In this document: positions 23,368 through 33,239 of the stretch, piece after piece | Layout of the letters: each line of letters starts with the position of its first letter | Numbering within the stretch: the first letter of the stretch is position 1 | DNA from: Septoria linicola | Lineage: Eukaryota; Ascomycota; Dothideomycetes; Mycosphaerellales; Mycosphaerellaceae | DNA length: 64,000 bases | Reading direction: 5' to 3' | Assembly (NCBI GenBank): GCA_024114885.1 | Contig: CP099418.1 | Location: 4,278,001 to 4,342,000 of the forward strand | Notes under the pieces: model-generated | Database searches by the model: none | What the model was told of the DNA's origin: nothing | The model's input: only the letters and a program-made list of their open reading frames with translations | Translations under genes and position numbers: made by a program

Positions 23368-24319
23368 GTCGGCATCGTCAAGTGAGACTATTCAGGGAAT
23401 GAGCCTAGCGAGCTGCTGTGCAACGTTTGTTGAATGGATCATGTTGCTACCAGCTGAGTGTCATGGTGGCTCAGCCGCAGCACAGGCTCCATCTCGGACC
23501 CTCATCGGATCCCCCAAGTTTCGAGGTCGTGTGTCGATTGGAATGACTTCCTTGCGCGCTAGGAGATGTCGCTGTATGGTTGACGCCTCGGTGGTACTCA
23601 CTGGACGTGTTCGATGTGTGTAATGCAAGGTGCATTGATGGCTCACCTACTTCCCCACCACTTCATATTGCGTTCGCAGCAGCTAATGCGGTCTTCGCCT
23701 AGCTTCTCAACTGGTGAAGACCACTCAATAAGATCGGCACCACCACTTTGCAGACATGGAAGTGGATTGTAGAGACGAGTGCTCACTGTTACTTGCTAGC
23801 CACGGCTATGGTTCTCCCGGACTGCTTGCAGTAGCCAGGTTGAGGTGAGCAGCACGCACAACGCTGGCGATCGCGGTACAGAACATGGCTGTTGAGGTTC
23901 CACGTCCGATGGACGGCGAGATAGCTCTGCAGCCTCGTGTGTCTGACAGAGACTGCTCTTTGACTCGTCTATACCGATGTGCCCAGCGTGTTGCACCGCG
24001 AGTAAGCGGTGATGGCAGGCCGAGCGACATCGCAGCAGCCGGGAGTGAGCGCGTTGTGCTTCTGGCGAGCAGTGCTCCGTTTGTCGCCGAGTGAGCCGTC
24101 AATGCCTCGGGCTTGGGATGAAGCTTGGATGCAACATCCCACACGGCGGGCGGGCGGGCGTGGTTGCTCTGTTGACGTCGGTAGGAGAGAGACAGAGCTC
24201 GGGACGTTTTTTTCTCTACATTGTCCTGTCCATTGGCCATTCTGCTCGACATTGACAGAGGCCAACAAGATCACATCTTCACCCGACTGCTGTAGAATCA
24301 TCGGAACGTCAGCACAGCA
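23368..24319 (+). other. Divergent spacer upstream of prpD
   Basis: About 950 bp between the minus-strand glutathione-synthetase-like gene and the plus-strand methylcitrate dehydratase gene, holding both promoters. No coding frame is convincing. A run of three GGGC units (24145-24163) lies about 160 bp before the prpD ATG. Confidence 0.5.
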
Positions 24320-26058
24320 ATGTCTTCATTGGCGGCGCGAAACTTGCTCCGAAGCTCGACCAGAGGCATGAACAGCAGCACAAAAGCTCCACTTGCTGCT
24401 GCATCGCGACTTTCCTTCGCCTCCACCCGCACCCGCACTGCTGCTGCTGCTGTAGCTGTAGCTGCTTCTTCTCGTCTGCAGACTGCTCGTGCATTCTCGA
24501 CAAGCATGTCCAAGCACACTGATCTCGGCCGGCCAGGCAAGGCGCCTGAGTTTGACCCCGAAATCAAGGACATGGCAGACTACATCCACAACTACAAGAT
24601 CGATTCCGAGCTGGCTGTATGAGCGATCCTCTACCTATTCGATCTGCTTTCCATGCTAACAAACGTTCCTAGATCGACACTGCTCGCTTCGTCTTCCTCG
24701 ACACCATCGGCTGCGGACTCCGCGCCCTCGAATTCCCATCGTGCACCAAACTCCTCGGCCCCGTCGTCGAGGGCACCACTGTCCCCAATGGCACGCGCGT
24801 GCCCGGTACTCCATACGTGCTTGACCCAGTCAACGGTGCCTTCAACATTGGAGCCATGATCCGATGGCTCGATTTCAACGACTGCTGGCTGGCTGCCGAG
24901 TGGGGCCACCCTTCAGACAACTTGGGCGCCATCCTCGCTGTGGCCGACTGGGCCAACCGATCCAACAAGAACGGCGTCAAGGTCGGCGACGGCAAGCACT
25001 TCACCATCCAGGACGTGCTCGAGGGCATGGTCAAGGCACACGAAATCCAGGGTTGCTTGGCTCTGGAGAACAGCTTCAACAAGGTCGGTCTGGACCACGT
25101 CGTCAACGTCAAGGTTGCCTCCACTGCTGTTGTCTCCAAGATGCTGGGTCTCAACGTCGAGCAGACCAAGGCCGCCATCTCGCAGGCCTGGGTCGATGGC
25201 CAGTCGCTCCGCACCTACCGTCACACCCCCAACACCATGTCCCGCAAGTCGTGGGCTGCCGGTGATGCCTGCCAGCGTGCTGTCGACATGTGCTTGAAGG
25301 TCCTCCGCGGCGAGGGCGGTGTTCCAACCGTCCTCTCCACTCCAGTTTGGGGTTTCTACGATGTCAACTTTGGCGGCAAGAAGTTCGAGTTCCAGCGTCC
25401 ATACGGCAGCTACGTGATGGAGAATGTCCTCTTCAAGGTCTCCTACCCAGCTGAGTTCCACTCGCAGACCGCCGTCGAGGCTGCCGAGCGTATTCACCAC
25501 AAGCTGAAGAAGATGGGCAAGAGCGCCGATGACATTGCCGAGGTCACCAACCGCACACACGAGGCTTGCATCCGTATCATTGACAAGCAGTTCAAGCCAA
25601 TGGACAACTACGCCGACCGTGACCACTGCGTGCAGTACATGGCTGCCACCATGTTGGTCTTTGGCCGCTTGACCGCCGACGACTACACTGACGGTGGTGA
25701 GGCTGCCGAGTCTCCACTCGTCGAGAGCCTGCGACAGAAGATCAAGTGTGTCGAGGATCCACAGTTCACCAAGGACTACCATGACCCAGAGAAGCGCACC
25801 ATCTCGAACGCACTCACCGTGAAGCTGAAGGATGGTACCGTTCTTGATGAGGAAGTGATTGAGGCACCACTCGGCCACAGACTGAGGAGAGAAGAGGCCA
25901 AGCCGATCATCCTCGAGAAGTTCAAGAACCACATCGCTCCTCACTTCTCTGCTGAGCACACAAAGAAGCTGGTCGATCTTGGAAACGACCCGGCAACGCT
26001 GTACAAGACGCCCGTGGATGAGTACATGGACCTGTACGTCAAGGACAAAATTTTGTAA
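24320..26058 (+). CDS. prpD: 2-methylcitrate dehydratase (PrpD), mitochondrial
   Basis: Exons 24320-24616 and 24673-26058 are separated by a 56-bp intron (GTATGA donor, GCTAAC branch, CCTAG acceptor), giving 560 residues. The protein matches the MmgE/PrpD family along its length: LDTIGCGLRALEFPSCTKLL, VNGAFNIGAMIRWLDFNDCW, WGHPSDNLGAILAVADW, QAWVDGQSLRTYRHTPNTMS and RDHCVQYMAATMLVFGRL. It dehydrates 2-methylcitrate to 2-methyl-cis-aconitate in the methylcitrate cycle, which detoxifies propionyl-CoA. The first 60 residues are Ser/Arg/Ala rich with a CTG-repeat-encoded Ala stretch, ending in AFSTSMSKHTDLG, a typical mitochondrial presequence. Codon use in exon 2 is strongly biased to C-ending codons, more than in neighbouring genes, suggesting high expression. 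This bias also leaves a long open antisense frame, which I regard as a shadow. Confidence 0.95.
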
Positions 26059-27197
26059 ATATGTGCAAATAAGATATGTTGTTATGAGCCACTCCAGCAT
26101 GAAGTATTGAAGTTCCCAAAAACGACTGCTTACCATATCGATATACACGAACCAGCCGTATGCAGAGGTAAGCTCATCGACGGAGCGTCTGCGTTGTCTT
26201 CACTTCTGGGGCGCTAACGGCTGTTCATACGCTCATGCAATTCCTGCAGCTTGTGCCAAGGTGCATGCACATACTTCTGCTTCGACCATGATACTCCATC
26301 ACCTTACCAATAGACTACTATGGGGACGACCAATTGCACGGCTCCGCCCATTCCCGCACCTACAATTTTACTTCCTATCCCCTAACTAACAGCCTCCAGC
26401 GATCACAGGTCCACTGCTCTAGAATCTTGGTTCGACTAAAGCCTATCTATATCCGAACCTGCCTCGCATCGCATTCATACTGATTACCTCGCACACAACC
26501 CTCTTCCATACCTGGTACACTAACTCATGTCCGCCCATCCTGCTGGCTCCGATCAGGTCAACCACTCGCTCCTAAAAACTTATTTCCCTCTCAAGCTACG
26601 ACCCCTCGATGTAACTGACGACCAGACATAGTGATTACCTCGCCCACAAGCCTCTAGCACGACTGGTACACTAGCTCATGTCGAGAATTGGCGGCGTTGT
26701 GACACTTTCCTTTTTTCCGGACTCGCGACAAATTATGAATGACATGTGCTGTGAGCCGGATGAAGGGTTTGGGAGGCTAGTGCATGGCTGCGAAAGATCG
26801 CGGTACGATCGGTGTGGAGTGGAGTGATAAGATGGGGAATATTTGGAGAGTGCATGAGATGGTAACAGGTTGTGACTGGGAGCTAGCGGATGTGCGAGAC
26901 TAGAGGCTCTTTTGAGAATGTTGTTACTAAGTTGGGCGGTATTGAGTGGGATGTGTGTCGGTCGGGTGGAGGCTTTTGTTGCGTGCTAGGCAGCGCGACA
27001 AAAATCCGCGTCGGGTAGATTGAGTGCATAGTACAATATGTCAACAGTACAATCAGTACGAGACTGTGACTGAGACTGGAAGGTGGGTGACCTAGGTATA
27101 TCTCGACCTTGATGCGCTGTAGCTCTACACATGTCAACGAATGCCATCTGTCATCGGCTAGACCTATTCCATGCCTCTCCTCCTCCATCGCCCTTCC
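26059..27197 (+). other. Intergenic region with imperfect 51-bp direct repeat
   Basis: About 1.1 kb after prpD. It holds a pyrimidine-rich stretch (26330-26680) with a direct repeat (see separate entry). No coding frame of interest is visible. The right end is the 3' flank of the minus-strand small gene. Confidence 0.5.
26481..26682 (+). repeat. Imperfect direct repeat, 51 bp, two copies
   Basis: Copy one is at 26481-26531 and copy two at 26632-26682, 151 bp apart start to start. Both begin TGATTACCTCGC and end CTGGTACACTA-CTCATGTC. I count about 8 mismatches over 51 positions. There is no coding potential and no obvious mobile-element ends. Confidence 0.75.
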
Positions 27198-27850
27198 CTA
27201 AACAATCCACACTTTCCACCACTTCCCCCATCTCACCCCTCTACAAGCCCCACTAGCCTTCTCCCTCTCATACTGCAAACTCGGCAACTCCCCATCCAGC
27301 AAAACGAACACATAATCCTCCCACAGCGGCGGCAGCGGCTTCTTCATGCTCAACCACTTCTCCGGATGCCGGCCATACTCGACCGCCTCGCAGAACTTGC
27401 GCATCTCCTTGACCAGTCGCTCGCAGACTTTTGCTGCATAGAAGGGGTCCATGAATAGCTCATCGCTACCTTGTTGGAAGAGATCGGGGACGCGGTTGTG
27501 GAGGAGCATGTCGGCGTAGAAGGAATGTAGGAGCTCTTTCATTTCGGCGGCGTGTTTGATGAAGTGGAAGATCCAGGCTCGGGGTTGAGGGCGTTCTGTT
27601 GTTGGGTCGTCTGTGTATTCGATGACGGGGATTTGGTTCCACTATCTACCAAGTTTGGTGATCCAGAGATTTTGGACAGGATCCTCTGGTATCCTGAATA
27701 TGGTTTTACATTGTTCCCCGTCATGTTCAGCGAGTCATCTGGCAGAGCGAGAGCGCCAGTAGAGGGAGATGATTTTCCTGCGTGTCCAGACAAGCCACTT
27801 GATTGCTGCCGTTCTTTGACAGCTTCTTGGAAATGCCTAGTCTGTTCCAC
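27198..27850 (-). CDS. Small unknown protein immediately behind Prp17
   Basis: Exon 2 (27641-27198) is clear: it continues upstream of the Met at 27542 through WNQIPVIEYTDDPTTERPQP and WIFHFIKHAAEMKELLHSFY. Exon 1 probably ends at 27710, with a GTAAAA donor and a 68-bp intron ending in GATAG, and the phases agree. The start is unresolved. The frame is open from the Prp17 stop codon onward, the codon at 27850 is GTG, and the first ATG is at 27724, only five codons before the intron. The predicted product is 152 residues from 27724, or about 194 if translation starts upstream. Visible features are amphipathic helices (EMRKFCEAVEYG), LPPLWEDYVFVLLDGELPSL and a basic Trp-rich C-terminus. I do not recognise the family. 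It sits on the same strand, 27 bp behind the Prp17 stop, which is unusually tight for this window. Confidence 0.55.
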
Positions 27851-27877
27851 AAAGAAGAGGTTGAAGGTTTCCCTGCT

Positions 27878-29383
27878 CTAATCCCAGTACTTGATGATAC
27901 CATTCAGATCTCCTGTGACCACTTTGCTCGACTCTCTGGGATGCCATGCTACCGAAATTACTGCAGCATCGCTAGCCTTGATCTTATGCCACATTTTACA
28001 GCTCTTCCAGTCCCAGAAGCACACGAAACCTCCACTGTCACCAGACGCCACAATGCCCCCGTCTGGCGAAACAGCCAGATCAATTGCATACCCAGCATTG
28101 TTGTGCCCACGGAAGTCTTTCTTCCTGTTCTGGCGAATCTTTTCGCCCGTATTGTAGACTTTGATTGTGTTGTCTGATGACTGAAGCAGCACGGCTCCCT
28201 TGGCAGGATGTGACGCGGACTTGACCATAGGAAACATGTATGGCTCTGCAATGAACTTGATGGGTACTGGAATATTGTATTCCCAAGCTCGAAGCGATTT
28301 GTCGTCAGAAGTCGTGATAAATCTCCTGTTCTCATCGCACCAGGTAATCGTATTGACGGGGCCAAGATGGTGGTCGTACTCTTGCACAGGATTCTTCTTC
28401 TCGCCATCCGCAGGTAACCGTGTGTCGAATTGCACAATTTTGTTGTCATGCATACCAGCAAGAAACTCGTGTCCGCTCGGGTCTTCTGGCTGCCATCGGA
28501 CTACATGTGGCGTGCTGCCTGTGCTGAAGCGAGAAATGCATTGACCGGTTTCTGTATCCCAGACTTTCATCTGGCGATCATAAGATGCCGTGAGAAATCG
28601 TGTGCCGTCCGGTGTATAGTCCACATCAACCACTGATTTGGTGTGACCGCTGTACGAACGCAGCAGTTCCCGATCGTGGTATGCATCCCAGATGCGAACT
28701 TTGCCATCTGCTGCAGCTGAAAGTAATAGATGACCAGAATTCGGGAAGAACTTTAGCGATGTGAGTGCTTTCTCGTGAGCATTCTTGCCGTGGCTTTTGT
28801 ATGTGTGAATCAGCTTCTTTGGGTGGAAGCACTTTAAATTCAGATTCTCGAAGTCGCCGATCAGATCGACATCCAGATCCTGAGGAACGTGCATATATGT
28901 CCGACCTTGGTAGTCGTACTGCTGTGATCCTTCAAACGTGCTCGTCTCCTTGTCCTGGCCGACTTCATCGTAACTCGTGCCTCCCTTTGGTCCTTTGGCG
29001 GGCATGGGCACGATCGCATCCTCTTCATACACCACTTCTTCCTCACCACTCTCATCGCCTGACACTTCGACCTCGATTTCCTCTCCGCTGTCGCTGTCAA
29101 TGCGCCGCTCCTCATACTTGGCCCAAGGACCTTTGTATGAGCCAGCACCGTAGACTTTGCTGCTGTCGCCTTTCGTTTCTCGCTTGCGCTTTTTGCCTAC
29201 AGCCTGCTGGCGCTCAACATCGCGATGCAGATTGCGGAAGCTCTGTTCAGAAATGGCAATCTCTTCGGCATATCCAGTTGGCACTCTGCCTTTGGTCGAA
29301 GTTTTGAACTGCTTGTTGTCGACGAGTTGTGCGGCGCGTGTCGGCGGCGCATTCGCACCATTGCGCGCGGGAACCAGAGACAT
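27878..29383 (-). CDS. PRP17: Pre-mRNA-splicing factor Prp17/Cdc40
   Basis: A single-exon minus-strand gene of 501 residues from ATG 29383. The C-terminal 300 residues hold WD40 repeats, recognisable as GKVRIWDAY, SYSGHTKSVVDVDYTPDG, DRQMKVWDTETGQ, DDKSLRAWEYN, GFVCFWDWK and the terminal GIIKYWD, which is how Prp17/Cdc40 proteins end. The region before the propeller has the conserved TYMHVPQDLDVDL and HPKKLIHTYKSHGKNAHEKA. Prp17 acts in the spliceosome at the second catalytic step. The N-terminus is acidic and low complexity. The protein is nuclear by family. The next same-strand gene starts almost at once, and the mitochondrial transporter gene diverges upstream with 266 bp between start codons. 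Confidence 0.94.
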   Translation of the reverse strand: MSLVPARNGANAPPTRAAQLVDNKQFKTSTKGRVPTGYAEEIAISEQSFRNLHRDVERQQAVGKKRKRETKGDSSKVYGAGSYKGPWAKYEERRIDSDSGEEIEVEVSGDESGEEEVVYEEDAIVPMPAKGPKGGTSYDEVGQDKETSTFEGSQQYDYQGRTYMHVPQDLDVDLIGDFENLNLKCFHPKKLIHTYKSHGKNAHEKALTSLKFFPNSGHLLLSAAADGKVRIWDAYHDRELLRSYSGHTKSVVDVDYTPDGTRFLTASYDRQMKVWDTETGQCISRFSTGSTPHVVRWQPEDPSGHEFLAGMHDNKIVQFDTRLPADGEKKNPVQEYDHHLGPVNTITWCDENRRFITTSDDKSLRAWEYNIPVPIKFIAEPYMFPMVKSASHPAKGAVLLQSSDNTIKVYNTGEKIRQNRKKDFRGHNNAGYAIDLAVSPDGGIVASGDSGGFVCFWDWKSCKMWHKIKASDAAVISVAWHPRESSKVVTGDLNGIIKYWD

Positions 29384-29649
29384 GACGATTTCTGTCGAGT
29401 GTAAGAAGATGTCGGCCGGCGGAGAGGTCGTGACTTACCTTGAAGTCCGAGAAAGTGACGAGGGCCTGCGCTGAGAAGTTGCGAAGAAAGAGGCGGCTCT
29501 ACCCATGATGCTTGGCGATCGCGCCTGCCTCTTTCGTATCGCATCTTGAGTTGCTACTCTACCAGAAGTTGTATAGATGAGTTCCACTATCGCCTGGCAG
29601 GATCGGACAGAGTAGTGCGAGCTCTGCCTCTGCTATACACAGAGTAAGC

Positions 29650-31252
29650 ATGTCGCGTGGGAGTGCTCTCCTGCGATCCACGCGTTCTGCATTCTCCAAC
29701 GCGAAAACATTCACCTTCCGTTCACCTCAGTCTAGGGTTGGCATTCCATCCATTCAGGCACTCGGCTGCCGTCCAGACAGCCAGATCACATCGCGGTGCA
29801 TACCATACCTGGCAAAGACGAGCATTCTAAATCAAACAAGAAGCCTCCACAACGGCCAGCATCTCGAAAGGTGGCAACCTGCAGCAGGAGCAGAACCCGG
29901 TTTGGACCCAACAGGCAAAGCTAATGCAACGGATCCGCCTCAGGCAGCGCAGACGAGCCATATCAAGATCATCGATTACTCACAAAAGCAGCTCGAAGAA
30001 CGCGATGTGAATAGCGCTGACCTTGAGAGCTTCCTCCGAGACCAGCCCAAGCCAGATTGGGCAACGGTACGATGGATCTTCGTCAACGGACTGGACTTTT
30101 CAGTTGTCAAATGTCTCGGCAACAGCAAAGAACTGCATCCGCTAGCGATTGAAGACGTGATGGACACTCACACAACCACGAAAGTGGACTGGTACGAAGA
30201 CCATTGTTTTCTCGAGATGAACCTTGTCAGGCTCTCTCCTGGCGATCAGATGCCGTCATACACGCCGTCCACAGACCCTCACTCTCATGGCGAAGTCAAG
30301 GAACGTGGAAATTGGCGCACTCTCGTTCCTGGCAGATTCGGCATGTCAGTCGAGCAGGTTTCGGGATTTCTGACTAGTGACAACACGGTCATCACCATTT
30401 TCGAGCATTCAGGTAAAGACGTGCTAGACCCTATCATGACTCGTCTGCGGTCGACTCAGACAGTGGTCCGCTCGAGCAACGATCCTTCTATGCTGCTTCA
30501 AGCTGTGATCGATGCTGTGGTGGACTTGTCCTTGCCGATTGGGAAGGCTGTTGGAGAAGCCTTTGACGACCTCGAGCAGGCTGTGCTCGCAAAGCCGACA
30601 ATTGGCCAATCCAAACAGCTCCACATCCTGCGTTCGGGGTTGACACAGCTAATGGAAAATGCGAATGCTATCGGCATCTTGGTTCGTACGCTTTGTGATC
30701 ATGGAAGCGTGCCTGGGACAGGGCGAGCGGAAGGACCACCAATCAGCCCTCCCAAGGAACAGGTCAAGACAAGCGTCGAGATCTCTCCAACGACACAGAT
30801 CTATCTTCGGGATGTGCAAGATCACGTTACTGCACTTTCGAACAACACGCGTACCTCGATTCGATCTGCCGAAAATCTGTCCTCACTGATCTTCAACACA
30901 ATCGCTGCAAGTCAGAACGAGAGCGTTCGTTCTTTGACGCTCGTATCGAGCTTCTTCTTGCCCTTGACGTTCTTGACGGGTGGGTTTCCCCCTCTCCTTC
31001 TCTCAGAATGACACACGACCGCCCGGTACTGCTATTGGATGCTGACACGACCCAGGATATGCCGGTATGAATTTCGAAACGATGCCAATTGTCCAGAACC
31101 ACAGTGACCTGACCTTTTGGGTTATTGCAATCCCGGTCATGGCCACTACTATGGCGATTTTGATGAAAACACGTTCGAGGGTCAATCGACCCGAGCCTTG
31201 GAGGAGACAGAACAGGCCCACCAACACTGCCCCGAGACGTCTGAGGAGATGA
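29650..31252 (+). CDS. CorA/Mrs2-type magnesium transporter, probably mitochondrial
   Basis: Exons 29650-30979 and 31056-31252 are joined over a 76-bp intron (GTGGGT donor, CCCAG acceptor). The join restores LTFLTGYAGMNFETMP and gives 508 residues. The GMN signature at about 447-449 follows the first transmembrane helix (LVSSFFLPLTFLTG). The second helix (LTFWVIAIPVMATTMAIL) follows at once and the protein ends in a basic tail, the standard CorA topology with both ends on the matrix or cytosolic side. The large N-terminal domain has the ELHPLAIEDVMD segment typical of CorA. The first 60 residues are basic and Ser rich without acids, which suggests mitochondrial import. It would carry Mg2+ by analogy. 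A family-level call is safe; the exact yeast counterpart is not. Confidence 0.9.
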
Positions 31253-31853
31253 GCCTGAGCTGGGATAAGCTGCGCGTGCGGTATAATCCAAGAAAGTGTA
31301 GAGCTTCGGTTGCCCGAAGCGATGTTCCACAACAGCAAAGGCAGTGGCTGAGCGGCTTCCACATTGAGAAGCTGCAATCGGCATGCACGCCAAGAAAGCC
31401 ACACACTCCTACTATATGTGTGCTGCCTTTTGGCACGAGATGTGTTGACAGCTTTTGAGGGCCTCACATCTGTGCAATGCCTCCCCGAACAGTCGCCGGT
31501 CCGCAGAGGCCTAGATCTCCCAAGCTGTAACACAGTCAAGGCCTGCCTAATCATGGAGGAGTTGAATCACGAACATGGGTAGCTAACCTCAGTCGCGTAA
31601 GCTGCCTCACCTGAGATAGAACTGCAGCGTGCCAGGCCTTCGGCGCCACAAAAACGACATGCACTTGCGCCATGCCGTTGATACGGCCAGAGGAACGCCA
31701 CTTGGCCTGCCGATTTGAGCTATACCTTTCAGCTCCTCCGCCTTGTGACTCTGCTTTATTCGTGACCATGCGCTGCAGCCTTCTGACATAGGTCATACCT
31801 GTACCCCCGCGACTGCACAGGCCTAGTTTCGCTCACTACATCGCACTCTCGCA
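31253..31853 (+). other. Intergenic spacer
   Basis: About 600 bp between two plus-strand genes. Nothing coding is supported. It carries the 3' flank of the CorA gene and the promoter of the following membrane-protein gene. Confidence 0.45.
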
Positions 31854-33187
31854 ATGTCCAGCTACCAAGTCTACCTCTGGAAGCCATGGGTCAACCACTC
31901 CAAGAATTCGGCAGAAGGCCTGACTGTCACAGTTCCAGCCACTACGGGAGTCTTGGTTGTTGCCGCTCCTGCTGTTTTGGTCAGCTTAGCTGGCGACTCG
32001 GCCTGGACGATCACCTCCTTTGCCCTACATCAGCTCCGTTCACGGACGAAATCGCAGGATGGTATGTCCAGAATGCTCCAGGTCATATTGCGTAATCCTG
32101 GCAATGCTGTGGGCAGCTGTGTAGAAATCCTGCAAACAGGGCACATCTGGAACGACAGAGTCATCAGTGCAAGAATCAGAGCGGGTACACTTGCAATCTG
32201 GCCCTTCGCTATCAACACAGCTTTCCTTGCTGCGGGAGTCTTCGTTGCCAGAATCACTGTGGCAGCTTTCCATGCCAATGTCGTGCTTCTTGAATCCACA
32301 AACTGCGGAGTGGAATTCGTTGGGGATGTCGCAAATCTCGGAGCACAGATAACTGTTGCCAATCAGCAAGTGTTGGCAAAGTGGGCGAACGATACGCGCA
32401 AGAGCCGTGCTTATGCTGATCAGTGCTACAATGCTCCAGGAGGCACTCTGGGATGCTCGATCTTCGTGGTACAGAGTCTGCCGCACACTATGCAGACGAA
32501 TGCCTGGTGAACAATATCTATGCGCCTGCCTTACCTGACACTCAATGGCCACTAGAAACAACGAAGTGGTTTCAAACGTCTTTGGCCAACATCCAGCATC
32601 GCATTGTCGATTACCCCAATAACAACTGGGCTACTAATCGTTCCGATCTCTGGAAGTCAAACGGTCCCTCCTTTGGCGTGGTCGATCCGAGAATATACGA
32701 CGACACGGGTTCCCAAGCGTTTGCGAAACAGTGCGGCTCGCAGCTGGTGCGGAGCGCAAATGAGCACCAGTCTTTCATTGTAGTTGGCGTCGTTGTCGTG
32801 GTTGTCATCAGCTTCGCATGGATCATCACTTCTTGGACGCTGCACCTCTGTGTCAGCAAGCGCAAAGACCGGCAGCTTGGCGCGCGTAAGAGACACAAGC
32901 TCTTAGCGTACATTGCCGACAGCAAGACTCACCTGGCTCACACGTCCTTGAGGGGAGCTGGCTACACTGGTTGGGATTTGCAGATGCACAGCATGCCTGT
33001 TCGCGAGGTGGAAGACTACCGCAACGCCGAGGATATCGAAGCAGTAGTCGAGAGTAATGGTGTTATCTGGCAGCCTGGTCCGAGACATGGTGCAGTGGAG
33101 TACAATCAAGAGCTCTTACGGACCGACACAAGTGATGAGAAATGCTGGCGAAAGTGGTATCATGGAACATGTATAAGTTTGCATTAA
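31854..33187 (+). CDS. Multi-pass membrane protein of unknown function, frame interrupted
   Basis: Two plus-strand frames overlap at 32423-32510 and belong to one protein. The first (31854-32510) has hydrophobic segments TGVLVVAAPAVLVSLAG and AINTAFLAAGVFVARITV. It then has an extracellular-type Cys motif (CGVEFVGDVAN, DQCYNAPGGTLGCSIFVVQS) and stops at TGA after HTMQTNAW. The second frame continues with CLVNNIYAPALPDTQWP. It holds a long hydrophobic helix (IVVGVVVVVVISFAWIITSW) and a cytosolic tail rich in Trp, Arg and Glu. No intron with matching phase is visible. A one-base loss near 32503 would join TN to CLVNN, keeping a Cys where this protein style usually has one. Proteins of this layout are common in fungal genomes but functionally uncharacterised. 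The gene may be a recent pseudogene or contain a base error. It converges with the next gene, 52 bp between stops. Confidence 0.6.
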
Positions 33188-33239
33188 TCTGGTAGAGTCG
33201 TCTCCGTGTCGCATTACACATCTAGTATCTACTGCTCAT

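Noticed and set aside
24145..24163. GGGC run upstream of prpD as a possible G-quadruplex or regulator site
   Set aside because: Only three G3 tracts plus G2 ends; too weak to call a structured element.
21807..26058. Secondary-metabolite cluster around the glutathione-synthetase-like gene
   Set aside because: No backbone synthase, cluster regulator or tailoring set nearby; neighbours are housekeeping genes.
24913..26148. 411-codon minus-strand open frame
   Set aside because: Exactly antisense to prpD exon 2; it arises from the strong C-ending codon bias of prpD and shows no domain.
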